Part shown: positions 5,986 through 12,656 of the stretch, in pieces
How the letters are laid out: every line of letters begins with the position of its first letter
Numbering within the stretch: position 1 is the stretch's first letter
Assembly (NCBI GenBank): GCA_026706505.1
Contig: JAPOYQ010000213.1
Location: 1-12,656, forward strand
Source: Gemmatimonadota bacterium
GTDB lineage: Bacteria; Latescibacterota; UBA2968; UBA8231
DNA: 12,656 nucleotides
Direction: 5' to 3'
Notes under the pieces: generated by a model
Told to the model about the DNA's origin: nothing
Databases searched by the model: none
What the model saw: only the letters and a program-made list of their open reading frames with translations
Position numbers and translations under genes: made by a program

Positions 5986-7563
5986 ATGGCCAAACCACGC
6001 ATTTTTTTTGACCACGACGGTCGGCACCCGCTGATCTACATGTACGAGCCGCCGATGCAGAAAGAAGAGCTGGAGGCGGCGGTAGACGAGTTGGTGGGGA
6101 CGCCAGTCGAGGCGCTGTCGCTAACCCTGGGCGATGCGCAGAGTCTGCTCTACGATTCGCAGGTGGGTGCGTTGTGGGGACGGGATATAAAGAAGTGGCC
6201 GCATCTGATCTGGAAGCGGGCCAACCAGAATTTCACCCAATTGATCAAAGCCGGATGCGATCCGCTCCAGGTGCTCTGCGACAAAGCTCATGCCAATGGC
6301 CTGCTGCTCTACGCGATGCTATTGCCGCAGCAGGGGCCCCGGGAGCGGATGTTGAAAAGCTGGGAAAATCCGCGCTTCGCCGCCGAGCAGCGCGACCCGC
6401 AGCCGTTGGAGATCGGCAGCAAGGGCGGTGTGGACGCGGAGTGGCCGGGGTATCGCGCGTGGGATTACGCTTGTGATGCAGTGCGCGAGCGGAATTTGGC
6501 GATTGTCGAGGAAGTGCTCGCGCGCTATCCCGTTGACGGTTTTGAGCTACAGCTCAATTACTGCCCCTATTATTTTCACCCCGATGAGATTGCGGCGGGG
6601 ATGGGGATTATGACCGAGTGGATAGGGCGGGTTTACGCGGCTGTAAAAGAGAGCGATCCGGCACGAGAGTTGGTCCTGCGCGTGCCGGCAAATCTGGATG
6701 GCTGCCGGGCGGTGGGGCTGGAGCCATTGGAGTGGATGCGCCAGGGCATTGTCGACGCGATCGTGCCCGAGGCATCGGGAGCGGCGGATCCGTCGGCGGA
6801 TTTCAGCGCCTTCGTCAAAGCGGCGCACGGGACGGCGTGTCGGGTCTTGCCGGCGTTACAGAGTCGGATCGACAGCGACCGGGTCGGCGAGGGGACGATC
6901 GAAATGGTGCGGGCAGGGGCTTGCAACTATTGGGCGCAGGGAGTCGACGGCCTCTATATCGCGCATTGGTTTGGCTGTTGGCCGTATAAGGCCGATTTCT
7001 ACCAGAAACTGCGCGAGGTGCCCTTCCCCGAGGCGATGGCGGCCAAGGACAAGATATATCGAGTCCCCAGCGAGGGCAGCGCGCCGGTGCCGGAGGCGAT
7101 TGCGCCGAATGTCGCTAATCCGCTACCTATTGAGTTGGCAAAGGGGCAGGCGCTACAGGTGGGTTTTGCGGTGAGCGATGATCTGAAAAAATGGGACAAG
7201 GTCAATCGGGTCCACGAGGTGATTTTGCGGGTGCGAGTGCAGGAGACGACGGAGCGGGACCGCTTGCGCTTTGCTTTTAACGGCAAAGAATTACCGCAAT
7301 CGCTGCTGCGCAAAATCAATCAGATGTACGTGATGGGTGCGCCGCGCTATCGGGTTTTTGGCTATTGGTATGTCTTTCGTTTGCCCGAAAAATTTAGGCC
7401 GGTACAGGGGTGGAATGTGCTGGAGGTCGAACTGCTCAAACGGGACGGGCAGGCGCTACCGGCTGTCGTATTGCGCGATGTAGAGCTAGAAATCAAGTAC
7501 TTGATGGGGAAGAATTACCATCGGGGTTTGATCGATGCAGATCTGGGACCAGGTGAATTGTAA
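5986..7563 (+). CDS. Putative TIM-barrel glycoside-hydrolase-like protein (GHL10/family-10-like), substrate unknown
   Basis: This encodes 525 residues with no signal peptide, so it is probably cytoplasmic. Residues about 15-345 alternate short hydrophobic strands and helices as in a (beta/alpha)8 barrel: ALSLTLGD (43-50), GLLLYAMLLP (105-114), VDGFELQLNY (183-192), LVLRVPANL (229-237), VDAIVPEA (256-263), then GVDGLYIAHWFG (319-330). Asp184 and Glu187 in DGFELQ and Glu262 sit at strand ends where barrel glycosidases place catalytic acids, but I cannot confirm the pair. Residues about 375-510 look like a beta-sandwich with alternating strands (HEVILRVRV, LRFAFNGKEL, NVLEVELL). The coding strand is markedly G-rich, unlike the neighbouring dioxygenase and acyltransferase genes. 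It follows the PhyH gene at 120 bases and could share its pathway. The family call is by fold pattern, not by recognised motif. Confidence 0.6.
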   Translation: MAKPRIFFDHDGRHPLIYMYEPPMQKEELEAAVDELVGTPVEALSLTLGDAQSLLYDSQVGALWGRDIKKWPHLIWKRANQNFTQLIKAGCDPLQVLCDKAHANGLLLYAMLLPQQGPRERMLKSWENPRFAAEQRDPQPLEIGSKGGVDAEWPGYRAWDYACDAVRERNLAIVEEVLARYPVDGFELQLNYCPYYFHPDEIAAGMGIMTEWIGRVYAAVKESDPARELVLRVPANLDGCRAVGLEPLEWMRQGIVDAIVPEASGAADPSADFSAFVKAAHGTACRVLPALQSRIDSDRVGEGTIEMVRAGACNYWAQGVDGLYIAHWFGCWPYKADFYQKLREVPFPEAMAAKDKIYRVPSEGSAPVPEAIAPNVANPLPIELAKGQALQVGFAVSDDLKKWDKVNRVHEVILRVRVQETTERDRLRFAFNGKELPQSLLRKINQMYVMGAPRYRVFGYWYVFRLPEKFRPVQGWNVLEVELLKRDGQALPAVVLRDVELEIKYLMGKNYHRGLIDADLGPGEL

Positions 7564-7574
7564 CGAGCAAGGCT

Positions 7575-7588
7575 ACCAAAATTTTGGT
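7575..7588. promoter_or_regulatory. 14-base perfect palindrome between the TIM-barrel and acyltransferase genes
   Basis: ACCAAAATTTTGGT is perfectly self-complementary without a loop, 12 bases after the TIM-barrel stop codon. The lack of a loop makes a hairpin terminator less likely than a protein binding site. TTGACC, a five-of-six -35 match, follows at 7603-7608 but has only a poor -10 partner. Confidence 0.35.
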
Positions 7589-7683
7589 CATATATCACGC
7601 GCTTGACCCAGCAGGCGGATTGCATTAACTCAGAAGTTCACGGCCTCCGGGCTACCACAGCGAATCGAAAGAACAGGTGCAAA

Positions 7684-7737
7684 GTGGATCTAGACAAACT
7701 GCTGAGCGACGTGGATCTAGACGAAATGCTGCGCCTC
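7684..7737 (+). repeat. Imperfect 27-base tandem repeat at the acyltransferase N-terminus
   Basis: GTGGATCTAGAC at 7684 recurs exactly at 7711, and the following bases are partly alike, giving nine-residue units VDLDKLLSD and VDLDEMLRL in tandem. It is in frame, so the product keeps reading. Each copy begins with GTG, so translation could in principle start at either. Confidence 0.5.
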
Positions 7738-9624
7738 TACGACGAGGCGGCTGAGGAGCTGATGCAAGTCGCCATCAGCGACGGACACTTCGCCGACCGC
7801 GATCCAAGCAAAATCATCTGGCCGGTGGGCAGCGACCTCGACGCGCTCACGCGACGCGCTGAGCTGATCGGCACCATTCACGAGGGCATCCCCCCGCTCC
7901 GCGACAAGCGCCTGCAAGAGGCATACAACCGCTACGAACGCATCGGCCCCGCCTACCACCAAGCAAACCGCCTCTACCTAGCAACGCGCCAGCTCTTCGT
8001 CGAACGCGGCCGCGGCGACGCACTCGATTTCCACGCGCTCTACCAATCGGTCTATTTACACGCCCTAGGCCGCGACAATCCCTACATCCTTGACAAAGGA
8101 GAGGCCGCCCTCGTCAAGCTGCGGGTCGCTCGCGTGCCGCTGTCCCACGCCCACGCCGTCGCCGAGAAGATACAATCCGGGACGGCGCAAAAAGAGCCCG
8201 CGACCGACTCGGCCGACGATCCGCGCTTGGCCGAACACTACGTCTGCGAAATCGACGGGGTGCGTCACACCGGGACGCTGCGCGACCTGCTTAGCGAGGT
8301 TGCCGAGCGCGTCGTCGATTACCTCGCCGCTGGCGAGCACCTCGCCATCCGCTTTAACACTTATAGCAACTTCATCTATCTCGGCATCTCGGTGTGGAAG
8401 GCCATCACGGACGCCGACGTGCTCTTGGCCCGCATTGAGGGGCGGGTGCGCGCTCAATGGCATCAAAAGCTGTGCAAGCTGGTCCTGCTGGGTAAGGGCA
8501 TGCTACTCAAGTTCCTCCAAGCCCACTCCGAAGATCCCGCCCAAATCAAGCCGAGGGAATTTTGGTACGGCCAAGAGTACAGCTACCTGACCCGCGACAT
8601 GATCGACCTGACGCGCCGTTTAGTCGGCTACGTCAACCGACTAGCAGGCAGAGCGCGGGGCGAAGTCGATCTGGTGGTCCTGCCCCCACTGCTCGACGGC
8701 AAGGCCAAGGGCCGCTTTCTCGAATATCAGCATGTGGGGCGACGCCAGAGCCTCGGCCCATGGAGCCGTCGGGCGCGCCTCTTTCAGTGGGCTTTCCTCT
8801 ACTACCGCACTGGAAAGAAAAAAATGAGCCTGCTAGCGGCTCAACTTCCAGAAGCGGAGCGCCTCAAAGCCGCCAGCGCCCAAAGCAGCGAATGGGGGAG
8901 AAAATCGCTGGACATCTTCGGCATTGAATTGACCGTAAGCGCCGACCCGCTCTTCGCCGCCACCGCCCGCGACCTCGATCTAGCCAACAAACAGGAGAAG
9001 GTCCTTTTTCTCCCCACGCACCGCAGCCTCTTCGACCATCCGGTGATGAGTACCCTGATCCACGACCCCCGCTTCCTCGAATTGATGGGCTGGCGCGAAC
9101 TCCCCGCGCCGGTGAGCCTCGCCCGCGCTCGCCTCACCGAACCCGCAACCCTGCGCATTGGCGGGCGCTCTTTTTCGCTGATTGGCTTTACTACCGAGGA
9201 AGTCGATCAGATCATGGAGAAAGTCGATGGGCACGTCATTATGACCCGCTCGGCCGACACGAAAAATCCCACGCGCCGCTTTGCCGAGCTCCTCGCACAG
9301 CGGCCGGGCGTCGTCTATGGCGAGGGCACCACCGCCGCGTTTGAGCATCAGTGCCTGCCCATGCAGCACGCGCTCTTTGCTTATCTGCCGCCCGACGTGA
9401 TCATCGTGCCGCTAACTTTTCGCGGCCTGCACTCGCTGTGGCCCAAATGTCCCCGGGGCAATCTCAATATCGGCAGCGGACGAGTCGAAGTGATAGTTTG
9501 CCCACCGATGCTCGGCGAAACCACGCTCCTGCCGCGCAAGCGCGCTCTGCGCACGCAGCTAGAGCCAGCGACGCTTTTCCAAGCCGTGCACATCGCGCGG
9601 CTTTTCAACCCGGAACCAGCTTAA
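7684..9624 (+). CDS. Large PlsB/PlsC-type glycerolipid acyltransferase with unrecognised N-terminal region
   Basis: This encodes 646 residues from GTG 7684; the frame is open to TTG 7603 (673 residues), but that TTG has no ribosome binding site and looks more like a -35 hexamer. The GTG has only a weak GGTG-type motif upstream, so the start is uncertain. The acyltransferase domain occupies about residues 435-640: motif I THRSLFD (His446-x4-Asp451), motif III YGEGTT (Glu547-Gly548) and motif IV IVPLTF (Pro576). Enzymes with these motifs transfer acyl groups from acyl-ACP or acyl-CoA to glycerol-3-phosphate or lysophosphatidate at the membrane. Residues 1-430 are mostly helical and charged, with a DLDKLL/DLDEML repeat at the start, and match nothing I recognise; PlsB also has a long N-terminal region, but I see no clear similarity. 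Its stop lies one base from the convergent EndoQ-UvrD stop. Confidence 0.8.
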   Translation: MDLDKLLSDVDLDEMLRLYDEAAEELMQVAISDGHFADRDPSKIIWPVGSDLDALTRRAELIGTIHEGIPPLRDKRLQEAYNRYERIGPAYHQANRLYLATRQLFVERGRGDALDFHALYQSVYLHALGRDNPYILDKGEAALVKLRVARVPLSHAHAVAEKIQSGTAQKEPATDSADDPRLAEHYVCEIDGVRHTGTLRDLLSEVAERVVDYLAAGEHLAIRFNTYSNFIYLGISVWKAITDADVLLARIEGRVRAQWHQKLCKLVLLGKGMLLKFLQAHSEDPAQIKPREFWYGQEYSYLTRDMIDLTRRLVGYVNRLAGRARGEVDLVVLPPLLDGKAKGRFLEYQHVGRRQSLGPWSRRARLFQWAFLYYRTGKKKMSLLAAQLPEAERLKAASAQSSEWGRKSLDIFGIELTVSADPLFAATARDLDLANKQEKVLFLPTHRSLFDHPVMSTLIHDPRFLELMGWRELPAPVSLARARLTEPATLRIGGRSFSLIGFTTEEVDQIMEKVDGHVIMTRSADTKNPTRRFAELLAQRPGVVYGEGTTAAFEHQCLPMQHALFAYLPPDVIIVPLTFRGLHSLWPKCPRGNLNIGSGRVEVIVCPPMLGETTLLPRKRALRTQLEPATLFQAVHIARLFNPEPA

Positions 9625-9625
9625 C

Positions 9626-12600
9626 CTAAAAGAGCGATAGCTGCTCGGCTTCCCGCCGACGCGGCATAGCCGCATCCTCGCGCGCGAGCAACTGAGCGGG
9701 AATCTCTTCTGCAAACGGCGATAGCGCGCACTGCACCCGCTCGCCATAGCGCTGGCGACTGCGCGCCCGCAGCAACACCAACTCCTCCTCGGCTCGCGTC
9801 ATGCCCACGTAAAAAAGCCGCCGCTCCTCGGCGAGGTCGGCGTCCCGCTCGCGGAAGGGAATGAGTCCGTCCTCCACTCCGCAGATAAATACCACTGGAA
9901 ACTCCAAGCCCTTGGCCGCGTGCAAGGTCATCAGCGCGACGGCCTCCGGACCTTGGGGGCCGCCCCGCTCCTCGTAGTCGGCCTCTGCTCCTAGGAGCAC
10001 GGTTTCCAGTAGCCGCTCGAGCGTTCCGGCCGCGTCCGCTACTCGGGCCAAGTGCTCCAAGTCCTCGTCCTCCGGGTCGCCGAACTCGGCCTGCCAGCGG
10101 CGCACCCAAGCACCCGCCCCCTCCTGCGCGGCCCATTGCCTGTACTCCGCTATCCGCGCCTCTAGCGCCTCGACCCGATCCTGTGCCGCAGCCGACAGTT
10201 CCCCTCGCTGCACTTGGCGCAAAATGTGCGACTCCACACCCATGGCCTCTAGCGCCTGCCAGCGGCGCACATCCTCTTGCGAAATCGAGGCGTAGCGGGC
10301 AAACGCCAACGCGGCCCGCACGGCCGGCGCTTGCAGAAAGCCCTTCTGGCCGACGAGTCGGTAGGGCAGGCCCTCCTTGCGGAAACACTCTTCCAGCACT
10401 TGGCCCTGTCGGCCGGTGCGGAAGAGCACGGCAAAGTCGGCAAAACTGCGCGTGCCCTCTGCGCCAGCATCGGTCTGCACCATATCGGTGCCGCCGACCA
10501 TGCGGGCAATCTCCCGCACCACCGCAATGCCCTCGGCCGTCTCGCTCTGCACTTCGATTAGGCGGATTCGCTCCTTCCCCGGACGCACGGCTGCTAGTTC
10601 AATGGCCTCGCGCTCCGGATTGTGGCCGACGACGGTAGCGGCAGCCTCGACAATATGCCCCTGCGAGCGGTAGTTCGCGCCTAGATGAAAGAGTTGCGTA
10701 TCAGAGAAACGGTCGCGCAAGTGAACGAAGTGGTCGGGCGAAGCTCCGCGAAAGCTATAAATCGCCTGATCCGGGTCGCCGATGGCCATCAGGCCCGCGC
10801 CCTCACCCGCCAACTGCAGGACCAATCTATACTGCGCGGCATTGAGATCTTGGAACTCGTCTATCAGCAGGTAGGGGAACTGCGCTCGCACCTGTTCCCG
10901 CACGGCTGCATCCGCTTCTAAGAGGCGCAGCAAATCCAAGAGAATGTCGTCGTAGTCGCAGGCTCCGGACGCGTGTAGGGCCGCCTGATAGGCGTCGTAA
11001 TGCGGTCGCCACTCTTCGGCGATCTCATCCGGCCCCTGCGCGGCGGCCTTGGCCAGCGAGATAGCCCGAGTGGCAGCGGTAACTGACCCCGACAATCCAG
11101 CATCTGCCAGCGCCCCCTCCAGTAACCGACGCGCTTCCACCTCGTCGAGCATCAGCTTTGGTTCACAGCCCAACTCCCGCAAGAGCGACAACGCCAAGCG
11201 GTGAAAGGTCCCCACCTGCATTGCGCCCAGTCCACCGCCCAACAATGCGCTCAGCCGCTGCCGCATCTGTCCAGCCGCCCGCCGGGTAAAGGTAATGGCC
11301 ATGATTTGCCCCGGGTCCACGCCGCTTGCAACCAGCCGGGCAATGCGCCGCGTCAGCACCCGGGTCTTGCCCGACCCTGGCCCAGCCACGACCACTAAAG
11401 GCCCCCCTTCGGCCTCTTCGACTTGCTGCTGTGCGTCGCCGGGCGCGTCCGCATCCTGCTCCACCTGTGTTGTGGTGCTATCGGGCCTTGGCGACGGTAC
11501 CGCTGAAACGTGGACTTCCTCAGCCGTCTTCGCGACCGCCGGGCCCAAGTCGAACAACGCACCCTGCCCTTTTAAGCGCGCCCGCTCCTCCTCGCTAAAC
11601 ACACTGATTACGCCGTACTCCCCATCGTGGCCGGGGTAGATATCCACCTCGCCGCAGCGCATTCGGCGCACGCCTTCGGCCACTAACGGCCCGGCGCAAC
11701 TTTCAATCGCTTCGAGTCCGGCGCGACGCAAGACTTCGAGTTCTGTACCTACTTCGACCAAGAGCCGGTCGTACACAGCGCGGACCTTTTTGGACTTCGG
11801 ACCAACGCCAACCGCCGCGCCAATCACTTCGTCGAGCGGAATCAAGTACTCATAGGACGGGGCAACCTCCGGTCGAAATCCCTCTGGGCGGTCGGCCAGC
11901 TTCTCCACCCGGTGCAAAACCCCCACCGTCAGCTTGCGTCCGCACACCGGGCAGATTCCCTCGGCAGCCAGCGTTTGCGCTGGCTTGTAGCACACCGCGC
12001 ACTTGCGGTGGCCGTCGTAGTGGTATTTGCCTTCTTCGGGGTAGAACTCCAAGGTGCCCAAAAAGCGCGCTGGATCGCGGTCTTTGAGCGCAGAGTAGAT
12101 GCCCGGATACGAGCACTCCGTGTCAAAGCACGTGGCCTCGCGGGCCAGCTTTTGCGGCGAGTGGGCATCAGAATTGGATATGATCGCATAGCGATCGAGG
12201 GCCGACAGCCGCCAGTTCATCGGCGGGTCTGAGGACAGGCCGGTCTCCACCGCGAAGATGTGCGGCAGCAAATCCTCGTAGCACTCCTCCAACGAGTCAA
12301 AGCCCGACGAAGCCCCCAACGCGGCAAAATGCGGCGTCCATATATGGGCCGGGATGAAGAGCACCTTCTCGTCGGCTTCGAGACAGATTTCTAAAAGGTC
12401 GCGGCTGTCCAACCCCAAGATGGGCCGGCCATCGGACTGCAAGTTGCCAATGGCACCGAGGCGGCGGTTGAGCCCAGCCGCAGATTCGAGAGTAGGCAGA
12501 ATGACGACGTGGTGGATCTTGCGGGTTTTGTCGCCCTTCTTGTAGATGGTGCTGATTTCCACAGAGAGCATGAAGCGCACGGCGCGGCGGCAGCGCTCGG

Positions 12601-12656
12601 GCAGCTCTTGTTCCACGGCGGCGCGGCGACCCGGTTCTAGCAGAAACAAGCCCTCT
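9626..12656 (-). CDS. Endonuclease Q (PHP domain)-UvrD helicase fusion, 5' truncated by window edge
   Basis: The frame is open through the right edge. Numbering below starts at TTG 12649, which is internal, because family-like sequence (EGL..) continues upstream. Residues 1-350 match the EndoQ/TIGR00375 family: VEISTIYKKG, NSDGRPILGLD, PAHIWTP (100-106), ETGLSSDP, SNSDAHS (158-164), a four-cysteine zinc site (Cys217, 220, 233, 236) and GVLHRVEKLADRPEG. The N-terminal PHP HxH motif is off the window. A charged linker covers 351-410. Residues 411-1007 are a superfamily 1A helicase: Walker A AGPGSGKT (422-429), ITFTRRAA, DEFQD (597-601), GDPDQAIYSFRGA, NYRS (659-662), TLHAAKGLEFP (908-918) and LFYVGMTRAEEEL. 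The last five residues are QLSLF. EndoQ nicks 5' of deaminated bases; the helicase would unwind from that nick. The N-terminal helicase Q-motif region is degenerate. Confidence 0.93.
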   Translation of the reverse strand, partial: EGLFLLEPGRRAAVEQELPERCRRAVRFMLSVEISTIYKKGDKTRKIHHVVILPTLESAAGLNRRLGAIGNLQSDGRPILGLDSRDLLEICLEADEKVLFIPAHIWTPHFAALGASSGFDSLEECYEDLLPHIFAVETGLSSDPPMNWRLSALDRYAIISNSDAHSPQKLAREATCFDTECSYPGIYSALKDRDPARFLGTLEFYPEEGKYHYDGHRKCAVCYKPAQTLAAEGICPVCGRKLTVGVLHRVEKLADRPEGFRPEVAPSYEYLIPLDEVIGAAVGVGPKSKKVRAVYDRLLVEVGTELEVLRRAGLEAIESCAGPLVAEGVRRMRCGEVDIYPGHDGEYGVISVFSEEERARLKGQGALFDLGPAVAKTAEEVHVSAVPSPRPDSTTTQVEQDADAPGDAQQQVEEAEGGPLVVVAGPGSGKTRVLTRRIARLVASGVDPGQIMAITFTRRAAGQMRQRLSALLGGGLGAMQVGTFHRLALSLLRELGCEPKLMLDEVEARRLLEGALADAGLSGSVTAATRAISLAKAAAQGPDEIAEEWRPHYDAYQAALHASGACDYDDILLDLLRLLEADAAVREQVRAQFPYLLIDEFQDLNAAQYRLVLQLAGEGAGLMAIGDPDQAIYSFRGASPDHFVHLRDRFSDTQLFHLGANYRSQGHIVEAAATVVGHNPEREAIELAAVRPGKERIRLIEVQSETAEGIAVVREIARMVGGTDMVQTDAGAEGTRSFADFAVLFRTGRQGQVLEECFRKEGLPYRLVGQKGFLQAPAVRAALAFARYASISQEDVRRWQALEAMGVESHILRQVQRGELSAAAQDRVEALEARIAEYRQWAAQEGAGAWVRRWQAEFGDPEDEDLEHLARVADAAGTLERLLETVLLGAEADYEERGGPQGPEAVALMTLHAAKGLEFPVVFICGVEDGLIPFRERDADLAEERRLFYVGMTRAEEELVLLRARSRQRYGERVQCALSPFAEEIPAQLLAREDAAMPRRREAEQLSLF
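9629..9643 (-). other. C-terminal sliding-clamp-binding motif QLSLF in the EndoQ-UvrD protein
   Basis: The protein ends ...AEQLSLF followed by the stop codon. QL(S/D)LF is the consensus beta-clamp (DnaN) binding pentapeptide, often found at exposed protein ends. Position and exact match make a clamp tether likely. Confidence 0.7.

Noticed and set aside
7603..7631. TTGACC with TAACTC as a promoter, and the same TTG as acyltransferase start
   Set aside because: The -10 match is only three of six at 17 bases, so not listed as a promoter; the TTG has no Shine-Dalgarno sequence, so GTG 7684 is preferred, though the start stays uncertain.
9621..10388. 255-codon minus-strand frame over the end of the helicase gene
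   Set aside because: It is an out-of-frame shadow of the UvrD region; Gly/Ala/Arg-rich low-complexity translation, no ribosome binding site.
12647..12649. TTG as true start of the EndoQ-UvrD protein
   Set aside because: The frame continues open to the window edge with family-like residues, and the essential N-terminal PHP metal motif would be missing if translation began here.
1..12656. CRISPR array, tRNA/rRNA genes, insertion sequences, prophage or toxin-antitoxin genes
   Set aside because: I read through both strands and saw no regularly spaced repeats, no rRNA-like or clover-leaf sequences and no transposase, integrase or toxin motifs.

Overview
The window is GC-rich and densely coded. 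It looks like chromosome from an uncultivated bacterium of the FCB kind (Latescibacterota-like is my best guess). This rests on a secreted protein ending in a FlgD-like/type IX-style C-terminal tag, together with a PhyH dioxygenase, a PIG-L deacetylase and a cytoplasmic TIM-barrel protein. The taxonomic call is an inference; no rRNA or tRNA gene was found.

Layout. (1) 1-827, plus strand: C-terminal part of a ComM/YifB AAA+ ATPase cut by the window edge. A 65-residue coiled-coil plus membrane-helix protein (942-1139) and a PIG-L family deacetylase (1184-2113) follow on the same strand. (2) 2137-4437, minus strand: a secreted vanadium-dependent haloperoxidase/PAP2-type enzyme with a C-terminal sorting-type domain, convergent with the deacetylase. 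(3) 4438-4980: the only long gap. It holds an AT-rich stretch, several inverted repeats and, at 4785-4904 on the minus strand, a decayed fragment of a LacI-type sugar-sensing regulator. (4) 4981-5865 and 5986-7563, plus strand: a PhyH-type Fe(II)/2-oxoglutarate dioxygenase, then a TIM-barrel glycoside-hydrolase-like protein. (5) 7684-9624, plus strand: a large protein whose C-terminal third is a PlsB/PlsC-type acyltransferase and whose N-terminal ~400 residues I do not recognise. (6) 9626-12656, minus strand: a fusion of endonuclease Q (PHP-type nuclease for deaminated DNA) with a UvrD-type helicase, running off the right edge. It ends in QLSLF, a canonical sliding-clamp-binding pentapeptide.

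How they fit. The deacetylase, haloperoxidase, dioxygenase and TIM-barrel protein are plausible parts of a catabolic or natural-product-modifying repertoire, but nothing ties them to one substrate. The LacI fragment suggests that the dioxygenase/TIM-barrel stretch once had a sugar-responsive regulator next to it. The two ends of the window carry DNA-processing genes (ComM and EndoQ-UvrD). The most interesting object is the EndoQ-UvrD fusion, which joins lesion incision, strand displacement and probable clamp tethering in one polypeptide. I saw no CRISPR array, insertion sequence, prophage or defence island.
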